A stretch of 64,000 nt of DNA from Lysobacteraceae bacterium NML95-0200 (GTDB lineage Bacteria; Pseudomonadota; Gammaproteobacteria; Xanthomonadales; Xanthomonadaceae): assembly GCA_002798255.1 (NCBI GenBank), contig NWQQ01000009.1, positions 1 to 64,000 on the forward strand, given 5' to 3'. Each line of letters begins with the position of its first letter. Within the stretch, counting starts at the first letter, position 1. The notes beneath the pieces are model-generated. The model worked only from the letters and a program-made list of their open reading frames with translations, was not told where the DNA came from and searched no databases. The position numbers and the translations under genes were made by a program. Of the stretch, positions 37,757 to 47,364 are shown one piece after another.

Positions 37757-37774
37757 ACAGGCTCTGGGGACCCG

Positions 37775-37808
37775 AAAAAAGCCGCCTTGTGACCCAAGAC
37801 GGCTTTTG
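37775..37808. terminator. hairpin terminator after the dadA-like gene
   Basis: AAAAAGCCGCCTTG and CAAGACGGCTTTT pair with one internal mismatch and a short loop. The A-run on one side gives a T-run on the minus strand, so it ends the dadA-like transcript. It could also act on read-through from the IS. Confidence 0.75.
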
Positions 37809-37823
37809 CGGCCGCCTGATTTT

Positions 37824-39080
37824 TCAGGCAAAGCGCGTCGGTGAGAATGGCGCCGGATTCACCGCCGGCTCGCGCCCGGTCATCATGTCGGCCAAAAGCT
37901 GCCCGGTGCCGGCGCTCATGCCGATCCCCATCATACCGTGACCTGCTGCCATCCAGCTGCGCGCACGCCCCGGAATCCGGCCAATCAATGGCATATCGTC
38001 CAGCGACATCGGCCGCCAGCCAAACCAGCGCTCGCGCACCCGCGGCCCCAGCGGTTGATGCAGGAACTCGGCAGCGCCACGCTCAAGCGCAGCCAGACGT
38101 CGCTCGTTGAGCGTATCGTCATAGCCGGAAAATTCCATGGTGCTGCCCAACCGGTAGCCACTGCCCCAGGCGGTGACGCAGACCGAACAAGGCCGCAAAA
38201 TCACCGGCGTGCTCGGCACCAGCGCCGGCGCATCATAGGTAATCGAATAACCTTTGCCAGGCTGGATGACTGAGCGCAGCCAGGGCGCTCCCACTGTCTC
38301 GCCCAGCAGCGCCGACCAGGCGCCTGCGGCCAAAACCATTTCGCCAGCACGCATCACGCCGCGCGAGGTATGCAATACACAGTGGTCATTTTCTTCCTGT
38401 ACGCGCTGCAAGGCGCAATCGCCGATGATCTCCACCCCCTTCTCGCGCGCGACCCGTGCCAGCTCGTGCACATAGGCATCCGGGCGCAGCATGGCATCCC
38501 CGGCAAAGCGGATCGCGCCGGCAAGACCGGGCTTGAAAGCCGGCTCACGGCGCTCGTATTCGGCACCATCCACAAGCTCCACGGAAATGTCCAGCTCGCG
38601 CAGCAGCGGGATTTCAAACTGCTCCTCCTCAAACACCTTGGCTTCGCGGAATACATAGTCCTGACCGCTTTCCTGAAACTCGCAGGCCAGCTGGTAATGC
38701 GCAATCCAGTCCTGGATACGCTGCCTGGAATCGGCCAGCAAGGTGTATTTGCCCTGCGCACTGCGCCGCCAGTCACGCTCGTTGCAGCGCAATGCAAAAC
38801 GCATCAGCCAACGCCACAGGCGCGGATCCATTTTCGGATGCACATACAGCGGCGCATCGGGTGTAAACATCCAGCGCAATGCCGTCATGATGGTACCCGG
38901 CGCAGCCAACGGCGGCGCGTGGCTGGGCGTCAAGGTGCCGCAATTACCGTGCGAAGCGCCTGCCGCAACCCCCTTGGCATCAATCACCTTCACACTGCGG
39001 CCGGCTTCGGCCAGCGCCAGTGCGGCGCACAGGCCAACCGCCCCTGCCCCCACCACCACGACATCACTATCTAGTCTCAT
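37824..39080 (-). CDS. FAD-dependent D-amino-acid dehydrogenase-like oxidoreductase
   Basis: 418 residues. It has the N-terminal FAD-binding motif VVVVGAGAVGLCAALALAEAG, then HGNCGTLTPSHAPPLAAPGT, and near the end RWFGWRPMSLDDMPLIGRIP followed by GHGMMGIGMSAGTGQLLADM. This is the layout of DadA-type enzymes that oxidise D-amino acids to keto acids in connection with the respiratory chain. Related enzymes act on D-hydroxyproline, so the substrate is open. putP lies beyond the IS, and proline-linked metabolism is conceivable but unproven. Confidence 0.82.
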   Translation of the reverse strand: MRLDSDVVVVGAGAVGLCAALALAEAGRSVKVIDAKGVAAGASHGNCGTLTPSHAPPLAAPGTIMTALRWMFTPDAPLYVHPKMDPRLWRWLMRFALRCNERDWRRSAQGKYTLLADSRQRIQDWIAHYQLACEFQESGQDYVFREAKVFEEEQFEIPLLRELDISVELVDGAEYERREPAFKPGLAGAIRFAGDAMLRPDAYVHELARVAREKGVEIIGDCALQRVQEENDHCVLHTSRGVMRAGEMVLAAGAWSALLGETVGAPWLRSVIQPGKGYSITYDAPALVPSTPVILRPCSVCVTAWGSGYRLGSTMEFSGYDDTLNERRLAALERGAAEFLHQPLGPRVRERWFGWRPMSLDDMPLIGRIPGRARSWMAAGHGMMGIGMSAGTGQLLADMMTGREPAVNPAPFSPTRFA

Positions 39081-39097
39081 GAACTTCTACCCGGTAA

Positions 39098-39125
39098 CAA
39101 AAACGGCCCGGCATGAACCGGGCCG
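39098..39125 (-). terminator. terminator after slyD
   Basis: CGGCCCGG and CCGGGCCG pair around CATGAA. The adjacent A-run (39099-39103) is a T-run on the minus strand, just downstream of the slyD stop. Confidence 0.85.
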
Positions 39126-39140
39126 CATTGATTCAATCCA

Positions 39141-39623
39141 TCAGTGCTGGTGACCACCGTCGCCGTGGACATGACCGTGCTCGATTTCTTCCTTGCTTGC
39201 TTCACGCACTTCAACGATTTCGATTTCAAACGACAAGTCCTTGCCCGCCATCGGATGGTTGAGGTCAATATCCACCGCAGTCATGCCAACCTTGACCACC
39301 GTCACCGCACGCGGGCCGAAATTGGTGTTCAACACCACCTGCATGCCCGGCTCCAGCTTGACGCCCTGGAAGTGCTTCTTCGGCACGCGCTGGGTCATGC
39401 CCTCACGGCGCTCGCCATACGCCTCGGCCGCGGGCACGTCCACGCTGAACTTTTCACCGGCCTCGCGGCCTTCCATGGCTTTTTCCAAGCCTGGAATGAT
39501 ATTGCCGTGACCAATCAGCACTGCCAGCGGCTCGCCCCGCTCATGCGAGTTTTCAACGGGTTCTTGCCCTTTTTCGGCAACGGAATAATGGAAACGAACA
39601 GCCCGGTCTTTTTCAATCTTCAT
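39141..39623 (-). CDS. slyD: FKBP-type peptidyl-prolyl isomerase, SlyD-like
   Basis: 160 residues. The N-terminal FKBP strand (RAVRFHYSVAEKGQEPVENS) is followed by VLIGHGNIIPGLEKAMEG, an insert-in-flap domain (VPAAEAYGERREGMTQRVPK), and FEIEIVEVREAS. The C-terminus is His-rich (HGHVHGDGGHQH), the metal-binding tail that in SlyD binds nickel and serves hydrogenase maturation. The tail is shorter than in E. coli SlyD. Cytoplasmic folding helper. Confidence 0.9.
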   Translation of the reverse strand: MKIEKDRAVRFHYSVAEKGQEPVENSHERGEPLAVLIGHGNIIPGLEKAMEGREAGEKFSVDVPAAEAYGERREGMTQRVPKKHFQGVKLEPGMQVVLNTNFGPRAVTVVKVGMTAVDIDLNHPMAGKDLSFEIEIVEVREASKEEIEHGHVHGDGGHQH

Positions 39624-39703
39624 GAAGTACTCGCAATAAACACTTGAAATTCAAGGAGGGATAAGGTCAAACTTTGGCTGTCCTAGTTACAGGGAGCAGC
39701 CAA

Positions 39704-40282
39704 ATGTCCGGCCATTATCCAGACAGCATGCTTTTCACGCCAGCATGTTTGCAAAACAGCATCATCGCTGCACTGCTCTTTGCGCTCCCCAGCCTCGCCG
39801 CACAAGCCAGCGAGCTGGATAGCTGGCTTGCTGAAAAAAAACTTGTCCCTGCCCCACACAGCCCGGTTGAACATAACGCGCTGGCCAATTCCGTACTGAT
39901 ACGTGCACTAAGCCTGGTCGGCACCCCCTATGTATGGGGCGGCAACACCCCGGAAAGCGGCTTTGATTGCAGCGGCCTTGTGAACTATGTCTTCCGCGAC
40001 ATGCTGAACCTGCGCCTGCCGCGCACCTCGCGCGAACTCTCCGCGCTTGCAGCCCCGGCTGTGGCAGAAAGCGCCCTTGCCACCGGAGACCTGGTATTTT
40101 TTGCCCACAATGGCACGGTCAGCCACGTCGGCATCTATGTCGGTGATGGCCGTTTCATCCATGCACCACGCAGCGGCGGCACCGTGCGCATGGAGCGGCT
40201 GGATGGGCGCTATTGGCAAACCCGTTATGCTGGTGCGAGGCGGGTGCTGGACAGCTTATCCAGAGCGCCTGTCAGGCATTGA
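39704..40282 (+). CDS. NlpC/P60 cell-wall hydrolase, first of two
   Basis: About 192 residues from ATG 39704, preceded by GGGAG; an internal ATG at 39728 would shorten the signal sequence. A hydrophobic leader (IIAALLFALPSLAAQA) ends at an AxA-like site, so the protein is exported. The catalytic triad is visible: FDCSGLVNYVF (Cys), SHVGIYVGDGRFIHAP (first His, then second polar/His). GTPYVWGG is the typical lead-in. It should cut peptidoglycan peptide stems in the periplasm. Confidence 0.9.
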   Translation: MSGHYPDSMLFTPACLQNSIIAALLFALPSLAAQASELDSWLAEKKLVPAPHSPVEHNALANSVLIRALSLVGTPYVWGGNTPESGFDCSGLVNYVFRDMLNLRLPRTSRELSALAAPAVAESALATGDLVFFAHNGTVSHVGIYVGDGRFIHAPRSGGTVRMERLDGRYWQTRYAGARRVLDSLSRAPVRH

Positions 40283-40432
40283 CTGACAAGCAAAACCGCC
40301 CAATATCTGACGCAGATCCAAAAATCGCGAAATCCATCACAAAAATTAACTTTTATTTAACACTTTTAAAACATCTCCTTTGGCCTTCCCCGGCAAAATC
40401 GCCGCTGGATTTAGCACAGTGAAGACCGCGTG

Positions 40433-41095
40433 ATGAAAGCAATCCTTCTCCACGGCCACTCCAGCACCCCCAATACATTCCGCTGGTGCAGCCGCACATT
40501 GGCGTTTGCACTGCTTGTTCTGATCTCAGTGCCTGCATTTGCAACAAACACCACCGAGACTCACACTTCCCAGTCACCGTCACCAGCACCCAAAACCACA
40601 GCAGTAGCCGATGCCACATCGGCGCTCAATCCCAATCTCCTACTTGCAGCTGCTGCTTTGCCGCCGGCGCTGCCTGCAGTTTCCTCCATCCAGGCAAGCA
40701 ATACACCGCAGGACAACCGGATTCAGCGCCTCCTGAAAAGCGCCTTGTCCCTGCTTGGCACCCCCTATCGCTGGGGTGGCACAACTACCGAAGGCTTTGA
40801 TTGCAGTGGCCTGGTTGGCTACGTGTTCCGCAATACGCTCGGCATTGAGCTGCCACGTGTTTCACGCGACATGGCCACCCGTGGCGAGCGCATTGCCCGC
40901 GACCAGATGGCTGAAGGTGACTTGGTATTCTTCAGCCGCACCGGCAAACGCATTGACCATGTGGGCATTTACCTTGGCAACGGTCAATTCGTACATTCTC
41001 CGCGAACCGGCCGCAATGTTTCGGTTTCCCGCCTGGATACCGGCTACTGGGCCGGCAAATTCATGCAGGCACGCCGCGTCGCTGCGGAAAATTGA
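40433..41095 (+). CDS. NlpC/P60 cell-wall hydrolase, second of two
   Basis: About 220 residues. A hydrophobic export signal (TLAFALLVLISVPAFA) is followed by a low-complexity Ser/Pro/Ala linker (about residues 40-85), then the NlpC/P60 domain: GTPYRWGG, FDCSGLVGYVF (Cys), DHVGIYLGNGQFVHSPRTG (His and following residues). It resembles its neighbour in the domain but has a longer linker. The 150 bases between them (40283-40432) are AT-rich and probably hold its promoter. Confidence 0.9.
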   Translation: MKAILLHGHSSTPNTFRWCSRTLAFALLVLISVPAFATNTTETHTSQSPSPAPKTTAVADATSALNPNLLLAAAALPPALPAVSSIQASNTPQDNRIQRLLKSALSLLGTPYRWGGTTTEGFDCSGLVGYVFRNTLGIELPRVSRDMATRGERIARDQMAEGDLVFFSRTGKRIDHVGIYLGNGQFVHSPRTGRNVSVSRLDTGYWAGKFMQARRVAAEN

Positions 41096-41148
41096 CCCCT
41101 ATATTGGCTATTGGCGACATGACCATCGCCAGATACCCGACCTGACTC

Positions 41149-41637
41149 ATGCCCTACACCCCAATTATCGGTACACTCGGCTATATCCTGTCTCCTGATG
41201 CCGGCAAGGTATTGATGGTGCATCGCAATGCCCGTGCCGATGACGAGCATCTGGGAAAATACAACGGTCTGGGCGGCAAGCTGGAAGCCGACGAAGATGT
41301 CATGAGCGGGATGATTCGCGAAATACGCGAAGAAGCCGGTATTGAATGTACCGCGTTGAGCCTGCGTGGCACCATCAGCTGGCCGGGTTTCGGCAAGCAT
41401 GGTGAAGACTGGCTGGGCTTTGTATTCCTGATTACCGCGTTCGAAGGCGAACCCTATACGGAAAATCCCGAAGGCTCACTCCAGTGGATTGACCTAAGTC
41501 GACTACACACTCTCCCGATGTGGGAAGGCGACCGCCATTTCCTGCCACTGGTATTTGATGATGACCCGCGCATTTTCCACGGCGTCATGCCCTACCAGGA
41601 TGGCAAGCCGCAAAGCTGGTCTTTCAGCCGCTTGTAA
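41149..41637 (+). CDS. NUDIX hydrolase, MutT/8-oxo-dGTPase-like
   Basis: 162 residues. The Nudix box reads GGKLEADEDVMSGMIREIRE then EAGI, with the metal-binding REIREEAG intact at about residues 43-65. The lead-in KYNGLGGKLE and a late WEGDRHFLPLVFDDDPRIFHGVMPY block are as in the MTH1/8-oxo-dGTP group. It likely cleans oxidised or non-canonical nucleotides. Starts 53 bases after the NlpC/P60 gene. The 270 bases after it hold no ORF. Confidence 0.88.
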   Translation: MPYTPIIGTLGYILSPDAGKVLMVHRNARADDEHLGKYNGLGGKLEADEDVMSGMIREIREEAGIECTALSLRGTISWPGFGKHGEDWLGFVFLITAFEGEPYTENPEGSLQWIDLSRLHTLPMWEGDRHFLPLVFDDDPRIFHGVMPYQDGKPQSWSFSRL

Positions 41638-41908
41638 GCTGTCTGGCTTCAGTAGCGTGTGCCGTTGCTCATGATAGCAAGGCTTCTTGCCCAGGCAGGC
41701 ATATCTCCAATGATTGCCACTTCCGATAGAACACTGCATACATTTACTCATGACAGGCCTGCTCTTGGGCAGGTACAATGCCTGCCTGTCATGCAGACTA
41801 CAAAACGCCTAAAATTCATGCACATCTGGCATCAGATGCAATGAACAAGTTGGCGTTTTGACACCATAGGCTGCCCACTGACTGCACTGTTTCACCCAAA
41901 ACCCTTGT

Positions 41909-41985
<77 letters not shown>

Positions 41986-42036
41986 TCTATCGGCCGGTTT
42001 TCCGGCCTTTCGCGTACATACCTGGAGAAACTGCCC

Positions 42037-43569
42037 ATGTCGCATCCCGTTCTTGAAAAGCTTGGCCTGTCTGCCGTTGAGTCCGGCACCTATCTTGGCA
42101 ATGGTGAGTGGTCGAAAACCGCCGATGCCGGTGTGCTGGAGCCGGTCAACCCCACCACGGGCGAAGTGCTGGGCAAGGTGCATGCCTCCAGCCGCGCTGA
42201 CTACCAGCTCATCATGGAGCGCGCCGAGGCGGCCTTCAAAATCTGGCGCAAGATGCCGGCTCCCAAGCGTGGCGAGGCCATCCGCCTGTGCGCCGATGCG
42301 CTGCGCACCCACAAGGATGCACTGGGCTCGCTGGTAGCGCTGGAAATGGGCAAGTCCAAGCCCGAGGGCGATGGTGAAGTGCAGGAAATGATTGACATCG
42401 GCGAGTTTGCCGTGGGTCTGTCCCGCCAGCTGTATGGCCTGACCATGCACAGCGAGCGCCCCGGTCACCGCATGTACGAACAATGGCATCCGATTGGCAT
42501 CGTCGGCGTGATTTCCGCCTTCAATTTCCCCGTAGCAGTCTGGGCCTGGAACAGCTTCATCGCTGCCATCTGCGGCGATATCACCGTGTGGAAGCCCTCG
42601 CCCAAGACTCCGCTCTCGGCGATTGCCAGCATGAAAATCTGCAACGAGGCATTGAAGGCCGGCGGCTTCCCGGACATCTTCTTCCTGTTCAACGATGCCG
42701 ACACCGAGCTGGCGCAGGAATTTGTCGATGACAAGCGTGTGGCGCTGGTGAGCTTCACCGGCTCCACCCGCGTCGGCCGCATCGTCGGTGAGCGCGTCGC
42801 CCGCCGCATGGGGCGCAGCCTGCTGGAGCTGGGCGGCAACAATGCCATCATCGTCGATGAGAGCGCCGATCTGAAACTCGCCATCCCGGCGATCGTGTTC
42901 GGCGCGGTCGGCACCTGCGGCCAGCGCTGCACCACCACCCGCCGCCTGATTGTGCATGAGTCGATTTATGATACCGTGCTGGAAAAGCTGATCGCCGCCT
43001 ACCGTCAGGTGGAAGGCAAGATTGGCGACCCGACCGATGCGGCCAATCTCGTCGGCCCGCTCAATTCGCAAGAAGGCGTGGATGCGTTCCTGGATGCCAT
43101 CGCCAAGGCCAAGGCTGCTGGCGGCAAGGTGGAAGTGGGCGGCGAAAAGATCGACGGCAAGGGCTTCTTCGTCAAACCGGCAATCGTCACCGGCCTTGGC
43201 AACGATGCCGAAGTGGTGCAGCACGAAACCTTTGCGCCGATTTTGTACGTGATGAAGTATTCGGACATCGACGAGGCAATCGACATGCAAAATGCCGTGC
43301 CGCAGGGTCTGTCTTCGGCGATCTTCACCACCAACCTCAAACGCGCCGAAGCGTTTCTGGCCGCCAGCGGATCGGACTGCGGTATCGCCAATGTCAATAT
43401 CGGCACCAGCGGTGCGGAAATCGGCGGCGCCTTCGGTGGCGAGAAGGAAACCGGCGGTGGTCGTGAGTCCGGCTCCGATGCCTGGAAGGCCTATATGCGC
43501 CGCCAGACCAATACCATCAACTACTCCGACGCGCTGCCGCTGGCACAGGGCATCAAGTTCGACCTGTAA
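42037..43569 (+). CDS. amaB: ALDH7-type aldehyde dehydrogenase (L-aminoadipate-semialdehyde dehydrogenase-like)
   Basis: 510 residues. The NAD-binding part shows [20 protein letters not shown] and [16 protein letters not shown]. The catalytic Glu is in [12 protein letters not shown] and the catalytic Cys in [12 protein letters not shown]. The GQRCTT context and length are those of the antiquitin/AmaB group, which oxidises aminoadipate semialdehyde (piperideine-6-carboxylate) in lysine breakdown. Family membership is firm; the substrate is inferred. It is alone between the tRNA and a strong terminator. Confidence 0.85.
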   Translation: MSHPVLEKLGLSAVESGTYLGNGEWSKTADAGVLEPVNPTTGEVLGKVHASSRADYQLIMERAEAAFKIWRKMPAPKRGEAIRLCADALRTHKDALGSLVALEMGKSKPEGDGEVQEMIDIGEFAVGLSRQLYGLTMHSERPGHRMYEQWHPIGIVGVISAFNFPVAVWAWNSFIAAICGDITVWKPSPKTPLSAIASMKICNEALKAGGFPDIFFLFNDADTELAQEFVDDKRVALVSFTGSTRVGRIVGERVARRMGRSLLELGGNNAIIVDESADLKLAIPAIVFGAVGTCGQRCTTTRRLIVHESIYDTVLEKLIAAYRQVEGKIGDPTDAANLVGPLNSQEGVDAFLDAIAKAKAAGGKVEVGGEKIDGKGFFVKPAIVTGLGNDAEVVQHETFAPILYVMKYSDIDEAIDMQNAVPQGLSSAIFTTNLKRAEAFLAASGSDCGIANVNIGTSGAEIGGAFGGEKETGGGRESGSDAWKAYMRRQTNTINYSDALPLAQGIKFDL

Positions 43570-43591
43570 GCCTCTACCCGGCGTGCTCTGC

Positions 43592-43626
43592 AGCCCATCC
43601 GCAACCGACTGCGGGTGGGCTTTTTC
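43592..43626 (+). terminator. Rho-independent terminator after the ALDH gene
   Basis: AGCCCATCCGCA pairs with TGCGGGTGGGCT (one G-T wobble) around a short loop, followed by TTTTTC. Confidence 0.9.
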
Positions 43627-43702
43627 ATCTTCAAACCAATATGCAGGCCAATCTGGCCGCTTCGGGGTATATTTCTTCCCATCCCCCACAGGAGGTACAT
43701 CA

Positions 43703-44002
43703 ATGAATACGCCCACCGTCCGCGAGACCAACCCGATGGCGCTCATCAGCCTGATCTGCGGCATCCTAGGCTGGATCATTTTCCCAGTCATCGCCAGCCT
43801 GATTGCAGTAATTACCGGGCACAAAGCACGACGTGAAATCCGTGCCCAGCCCGGGCGTTATGAAGGCGATACGATGGCCGTTATCGGCCTGCTGCTTGGC
43901 TATGCCAATTTGGTCATCGCACTCCTGGGTATCCTGTTCCTCGCCGTGATTTTCCTGTTCTTTGGCGGGCTAGCCTGGTTCGGCATCAACAACGCTGGCT
44001 GA
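43703..44002 (+). CDS. DUF4190-type small membrane protein
   Basis: 99 residues from ATG 43703, which has a perfect AGGAGG upstream; the much longer frame reaching back to 43292 would overlap the ALDH gene and its terminator. Two membrane segments (LISLICGILGWIIFPVIASLIAVITGHKA; VIGLLLGYANLVIALLGILFLAVIFLF) flank a basic loop with ARREIRAQPG, the typical DUF4190 pattern. Function unknown. It ends 6 bases before pyrD and may be in its operon. Confidence 0.82.
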   Translation: MNTPTVRETNPMALISLICGILGWIIFPVIASLIAVITGHKARREIRAQPGRYEGDTMAVIGLLLGYANLVIALLGILFLAVIFLFFGGLAWFGINNAG

Positions 44003-44008
44003 TTCTTG

Positions 44009-45064
44009 ATGTATTCCCTACTACGCCCCTATCTGTTCCGCCTTGAGCCAGAGCGCGCCCACAAGCTGGCATTGCGCTGGGCGGATATTGCCGCAGGCAG
44101 CGGTATTGCCGGGCTGCTGCTGCCCAAGCCTGCCAAGCCCCTGCCAGTGAACGCCTTTGGCCTGAGATTTCCCAATCCGGTCGGTCTGGCAGCGGGACTT
44201 GATAAAAACGGTGACCATATCAAGGGCTTATTTGCGCTCGGCTTTGGCTCGGTGGAAATCGGCACCATCACCCCGCGCCCGCAAGCGGGCAACCCGGCGC
44301 CGCGGCTGTTCCGCCTGCCCGAGCATCAGGCCATCATCAACCGCATGGGTTTCAATAACGACGGCGTGGACGCACTGGTGCGCAATGTCGAAGCCTTGCA
44401 ACACCGACCCGGCATCCTCGGCATCAATATCGGCAAGAACAAGGACACCGAAAACGAAAACGCCGCCAGCGACTATCTGCACTGCATGGAGCGCGTATAT
44501 CCGCTGGCCGATTACATCACCGTCAATATCTCCTCGCCCAATACCGCAGGACTGCGTGAATTGCAGGAAGAGCAGCAACTGCGCAGCCTGCTGGGCGCGC
44601 TGCGCGGAGCGCAGGAGCGGCTGGGCAGCCAACATGGCAAGCGGGTGCCCCTGCTGGTGAAAATCGCCCCCGACCTGAGCGATGAAGACCTGGATGCCGC
44701 CGCCCGGGTGCTGGCCGATATGGCCGTGGATGGCGTCATCGCCACCAATACCACCGTATCGCGGCTGGAAGTGCAGCAACATCCACTGGCGCAGCAGGTA
44801 GGCGGCCTTTCCGGCGCGCCGCTGCTCTCACGCTCCACCGCAGCCCTGCGCCGCCTGCGTACCCGCCTGCCCGAATCCATCCCGCTGGTCGGTGTGGGCG
44901 GCATTCTCTCCGGTGCCGATGCGGTGGCGAAAACCGTCGCCGGGGCGCAACTGGTGCAGGTTTACAGCGGACTTATCTATCGAGGCCCGGTCTTGGTCGG
45001 CGAGTGCGTGGAAGCCATCCGCCGCCGCAAGGAAGCCCCCGCCAGCGGCCGGATGCCGGACTGA
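44009..45064 (+). CDS. pyrD: dihydroorotate dehydrogenase (quinone), class 2
   Basis: 351 residues. It oxidises dihydroorotate to orotate at the inner membrane in pyrimidine synthesis, passing electrons to quinone. A short amphipathic N-terminus ([20 protein letters not shown]) is the class 2 membrane/quinone contact. The barrel has [38 protein letters not shown] with the catalytic Ser context, and IATNTTVSR. The stop overlaps the murB start (TGATG). Confidence 0.96.
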   Translation: MYSLLRPYLFRLEPERAHKLALRWADIAAGSGIAGLLLPKPAKPLPVNAFGLRFPNPVGLAAGLDKNGDHIKGLFALGFGSVEIGTITPRPQAGNPAPRLFRLPEHQAIINRMGFNNDGVDALVRNVEALQHRPGILGINIGKNKDTENENAASDYLHCMERVYPLADYITVNISSPNTAGLRELQEEQQLRSLLGALRGAQERLGSQHGKRVPLLVKIAPDLSDEDLDAAARVLADMAVDGVIATNTTVSRLEVQQHPLAQQVGGLSGAPLLSRSTAALRRLRTRLPESIPLVGVGGILSGADAVAKTVAGAQLVQVYSGLIYRGPVLVGECVEAIRRRKEAPASGRMPD

Positions 45065-46089
45065 TGGCCAGCCCCGGTTTCACTATCCTGCCCGATAGCC
45101 CGCTCACCAACAGCTTTGCCCTACCCGCACGCGCCCGCCGCCTGTATCAGGTCGATGATGTCGATGCCCTGCCCCAGGCGCTGCGACAGGCAGGCGCAGA
45201 TGCCCTGCTGCTGGGCGGCGGCAGCAATCTGCTGTTTGTCACCGAGCATATCGACAGCGCCGTGCAAGTGCTCGATGGGCGCATCGAAATGTCTGAAAAC
45301 GACGGTGAGCGTATCCGTATTACCGCCAGTGCCGGAGTGATTTGGCATACGTTTGTCATGCACTGCCTGGCCGCCGGGGCTTATGGTCTGGAAAACTTGG
45401 CGCTGATTCCCGGCACCGTGGGCGCTGCACCCATCCAGAACATCGGTGCCTATGGCGTGGAAGTGATGGACTTGATTGAGCAAGTGCAGGTGCATGACCG
45501 CCATAGCGGACAAACCCGCTGGTGGTCGCACGCCGAATGCGGTTTCTCCTACCGCGACAGCGCCTTCAAGGCCGACCCACAGCGCTATGCGGTGATGCGG
45601 GTGAAGTTTGCGCTCTGGCGCGGCCCCAGGCTGAAGCTCGACTATGCCGGGCTGGAAGCCGAGCTTGCCCGGGCTTCTGCCACGCCCAGCCCGCAGAGCG
45701 TGGCCGAGGCGGTGATTCGCATCCGTCAACGTAAACTGCCCGACCCGCAACGCATCGGCAATGCCGGCAGTTTCTTCAAAAACCCGATTGTGCCGCAGCA
45801 CCAGGCCGATGCCCTGCGCGCGCAATATCCGAACCTACCGGTATTTCCCGCAGGGCAGTCCGGTTTTGGCAAACTCTCTGCCGCCTGGCTGATTGAGCAA
45901 TGCGGCTGGAAAGGCAAACGCCAGGGTGATGCCGGAGTTTCGGCCGAACATGCCCTGGTACTGGTCAACCATGGCGCGGCGCGCGGCAGCGAGCTTCTGG
46001 CATTGGCCCGCGAAATCGCCGCATCGGTTGCAACGCGCTTTGGCGTCGCCATCGAGCCCGAACCCCGCCTGATTGGAGCACACTGGTGA
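45064..46089 (+). CDS. murB: UDP-N-acetylmuramate dehydrogenase
   Basis: 341 residues, a type I MurB. It reduces UDP-GlcNAc-enolpyruvate to UDP-MurNAc with FAD and NADPH. LLLGGGSNLLFV is the FAD-binding loop; LALIPGTVGAAPIQNIGAYGVEV and CGFSYRDSAFK follow; the catalytic Ser is in NAGSFFKNPIV. It is coupled to pyrD upstream and to a DMT gene downstream (GTGA overlap at 46086-46089). Confidence 0.96.
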   Translation: MASPGFTILPDSPLTNSFALPARARRLYQVDDVDALPQALRQAGADALLLGGGSNLLFVTEHIDSAVQVLDGRIEMSENDGERIRITASAGVIWHTFVMHCLAAGAYGLENLALIPGTVGAAPIQNIGAYGVEVMDLIEQVQVHDRHSGQTRWWSHAECGFSYRDSAFKADPQRYAVMRVKFALWRGPRLKLDYAGLEAELARASATPSPQSVAEAVIRIRQRKLPDPQRIGNAGSFFKNPIVPQHQADALRAQYPNLPVFPAGQSGFGKLSAAWLIEQCGWKGKRQGDAGVSAEHALVLVNHGAARGSELLALAREIAASVATRFGVAIEPEPRLIGAHW

Positions 46090-47009
46090 GCCAGCATCTG
46101 CGCGCCGCCCTGTTGATGCTGGCCAGCACTTTGAGCTTTGGGGTGATGGCACTCAGCATCCGCCTAGCCTCGGCCAGCACACCCACCTGGGAAATCGCCT
46201 TCTTCCGCAATGCCTTCGGGCTGGTTTTCCTGCTGCCGCTGCTGTTCGCCCCTGCCCTGCGCTCGGCGCAGCCGCTGTCGCAGATGCGCCAGACCATCCA
46301 CACCCGGCAATTGCCGCGCTATTTTTTCCGCTGCCTGATTGGCCTTGCCGGCATGTTCTGCATGTTCTGGTCACTGGCGCATCTGCCGCTTGGCCAGGCC
46401 ATCAGCCTGTCCTACTCCTCGCCGATTTTCGTTACCTTGTTTGCGGCCTTGATGCTTGGCGAAGCAGTCCGCATCCGCCGCTGGCTGGCGGTGCTGGCGG
46501 GCTTTATCGGCGTGTTGGTCATCGTGCGCCCCTGGTCGGGGACATTCTCCCTCGGCCTTTTGATGGCGGTTGCCGGGGCGGTGATGAGCGCGCTGGTGGC
46601 GATTCAAATCAAGCAACTATCACGTCAGGACAGCGCCAATGCCATCGTGTTCTGGACCTATGTGTTCTGGGTACCGATGTCGCTGATTCCGGCGCTTTTC
46701 GACTGGCACTGGCCAGACAGCAGCGAAGTCTGGCTATGGCTGCTTTTGACCGGATTTTCCGGCACGCTGGGACAGGTGCTGTGGACGCGCGCACTGAAAA
46801 TCGGCGATGTCTCGGCGCTGACACCAATCAGCTTCGTGCAACTGCCATTTGTCAGCTTCTGCGGCTGGCTGCTATTCGGCGAGAAAATCGACCGCTGGAC
46901 GCTGATCGGCGCCGCCATCATCCTCAGCGCCACCACCTATATCGCCCACCGCGAATCACGCTTGCGCCGTGGCGCTTTGGCCACTGCCAATGCCCCCAAT
47001 ACCAAATAA
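46086..47009 (+). CDS. EamA/DMT-superfamily transporter
   Basis: 307 residues from GTG 46086, overlapping the murB stop. Ten hydrophobic segments and two EamA repeats; the first shows TLSFGVMALSIRLAS and the second FSGTLGQVLWTRALKIGDVS with ALTPISFVQLPF. RhaT/SAM-transporter-like members look like this. The substrate is unknown. It is the last gene of the pyrD-murB run. Confidence 0.86.
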   Translation: MSQHLRAALLMLASTLSFGVMALSIRLASASTPTWEIAFFRNAFGLVFLLPLLFAPALRSAQPLSQMRQTIHTRQLPRYFFRCLIGLAGMFCMFWSLAHLPLGQAISLSYSSPIFVTLFAALMLGEAVRIRRWLAVLAGFIGVLVIVRPWSGTFSLGLLMAVAGAVMSALVAIQIKQLSRQDSANAIVFWTYVFWVPMSLIPALFDWHWPDSSEVWLWLLLTGFSGTLGQVLWTRALKIGDVSALTPISFVQLPFVSFCGWLLFGEKIDRWTLIGAAIILSATTYIAHRESRLRRGALATANAPNTK

Positions 47010-47019
47010 ATCGCAAGAT

Positions 47020-47364
47020 TCAGGCAAGCCGGGCGCCATTGGCGACCGGGCGCTCGCAACTGGCAATCACCACGCCGTCCTCGGTATGAAAGCCGGTCAG
47101 CAAAAATTCCGACATGAAGCCGGCAATTTGCTTGGGCGGGAAGTTGATAACGCCCAGCACCTGCTTGCCCAGCAAGGCTTCGGCAGAATACAGCGCAGTA
47201 ATCTGCGCGCTGGTTTTCCTGATGCCGTACTCGCCAAAGTCCACCCAGATTTTCCAGGCAGGTTTGCGCGCTTCGGGGAAAGGCTCGACCCGCACCACCG
47301 TGCCCGCATGCAGTGCCACGCGCTGAAAATCGTCCCAGCCAATCAAGCCCGGCTCAGCACTCAT
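47020..47364 (-). CDS. CsaA-like tRNA-binding-domain protein
   Basis: 114 residues consisting of one OB-fold tRNA-binding domain ([57 protein letters not shown]). The [12 protein letters not shown] block is the family hallmark. CsaA proteins bind tRNA as dimers and have been reported as export chaperones in Bacillus. ATG 47364 overlaps the galU stop (ATGA). It is convergent with the DMT gene. Confidence 0.87.
   Translation of the reverse strand: MSAEPGLIGWDDFQRVALHAGTVVRVEPFPEARKPAWKIWVDFGEYGIRKTSAQITALYSAEALLGKQVLGVINFPPKQIAGFMSEFLLTGFHTEDGVVIASCERPVANGARLA

Larger units (their letters stand above)
36915..37766 (+). mobile_element. IS5-family insertion sequence, complete, 852 bp
   Basis: Perfect 20-bp inverted ends run inward from CAGAGCCTGTTCAAAATCTT (36915-36934) and its complement (37747-37766). 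Two overlapping ORFs encode the transposase, as in the IS427 group of the IS5 family. No clear target-site duplication can be read. It sits between putP and the dadA-like gene without breaking either; it lies upstream of putP and could affect its promoter. Confidence 0.92.

Noticed and set aside
36915-37766. Target-site duplication for the IS5 element
   Set aside because: The flanking bases do not give a convincing direct repeat.
41858-41886. TTGACA as a promoter for tRNA-Arg
   Set aside because: No acceptable -10 at 16-18 bases distance.
43292-43702. Upstream extension of the DUF4190 ORF
   Set aside because: It lies within the ALDH gene and its terminator. AGGAGG precedes the ATG at 43703.
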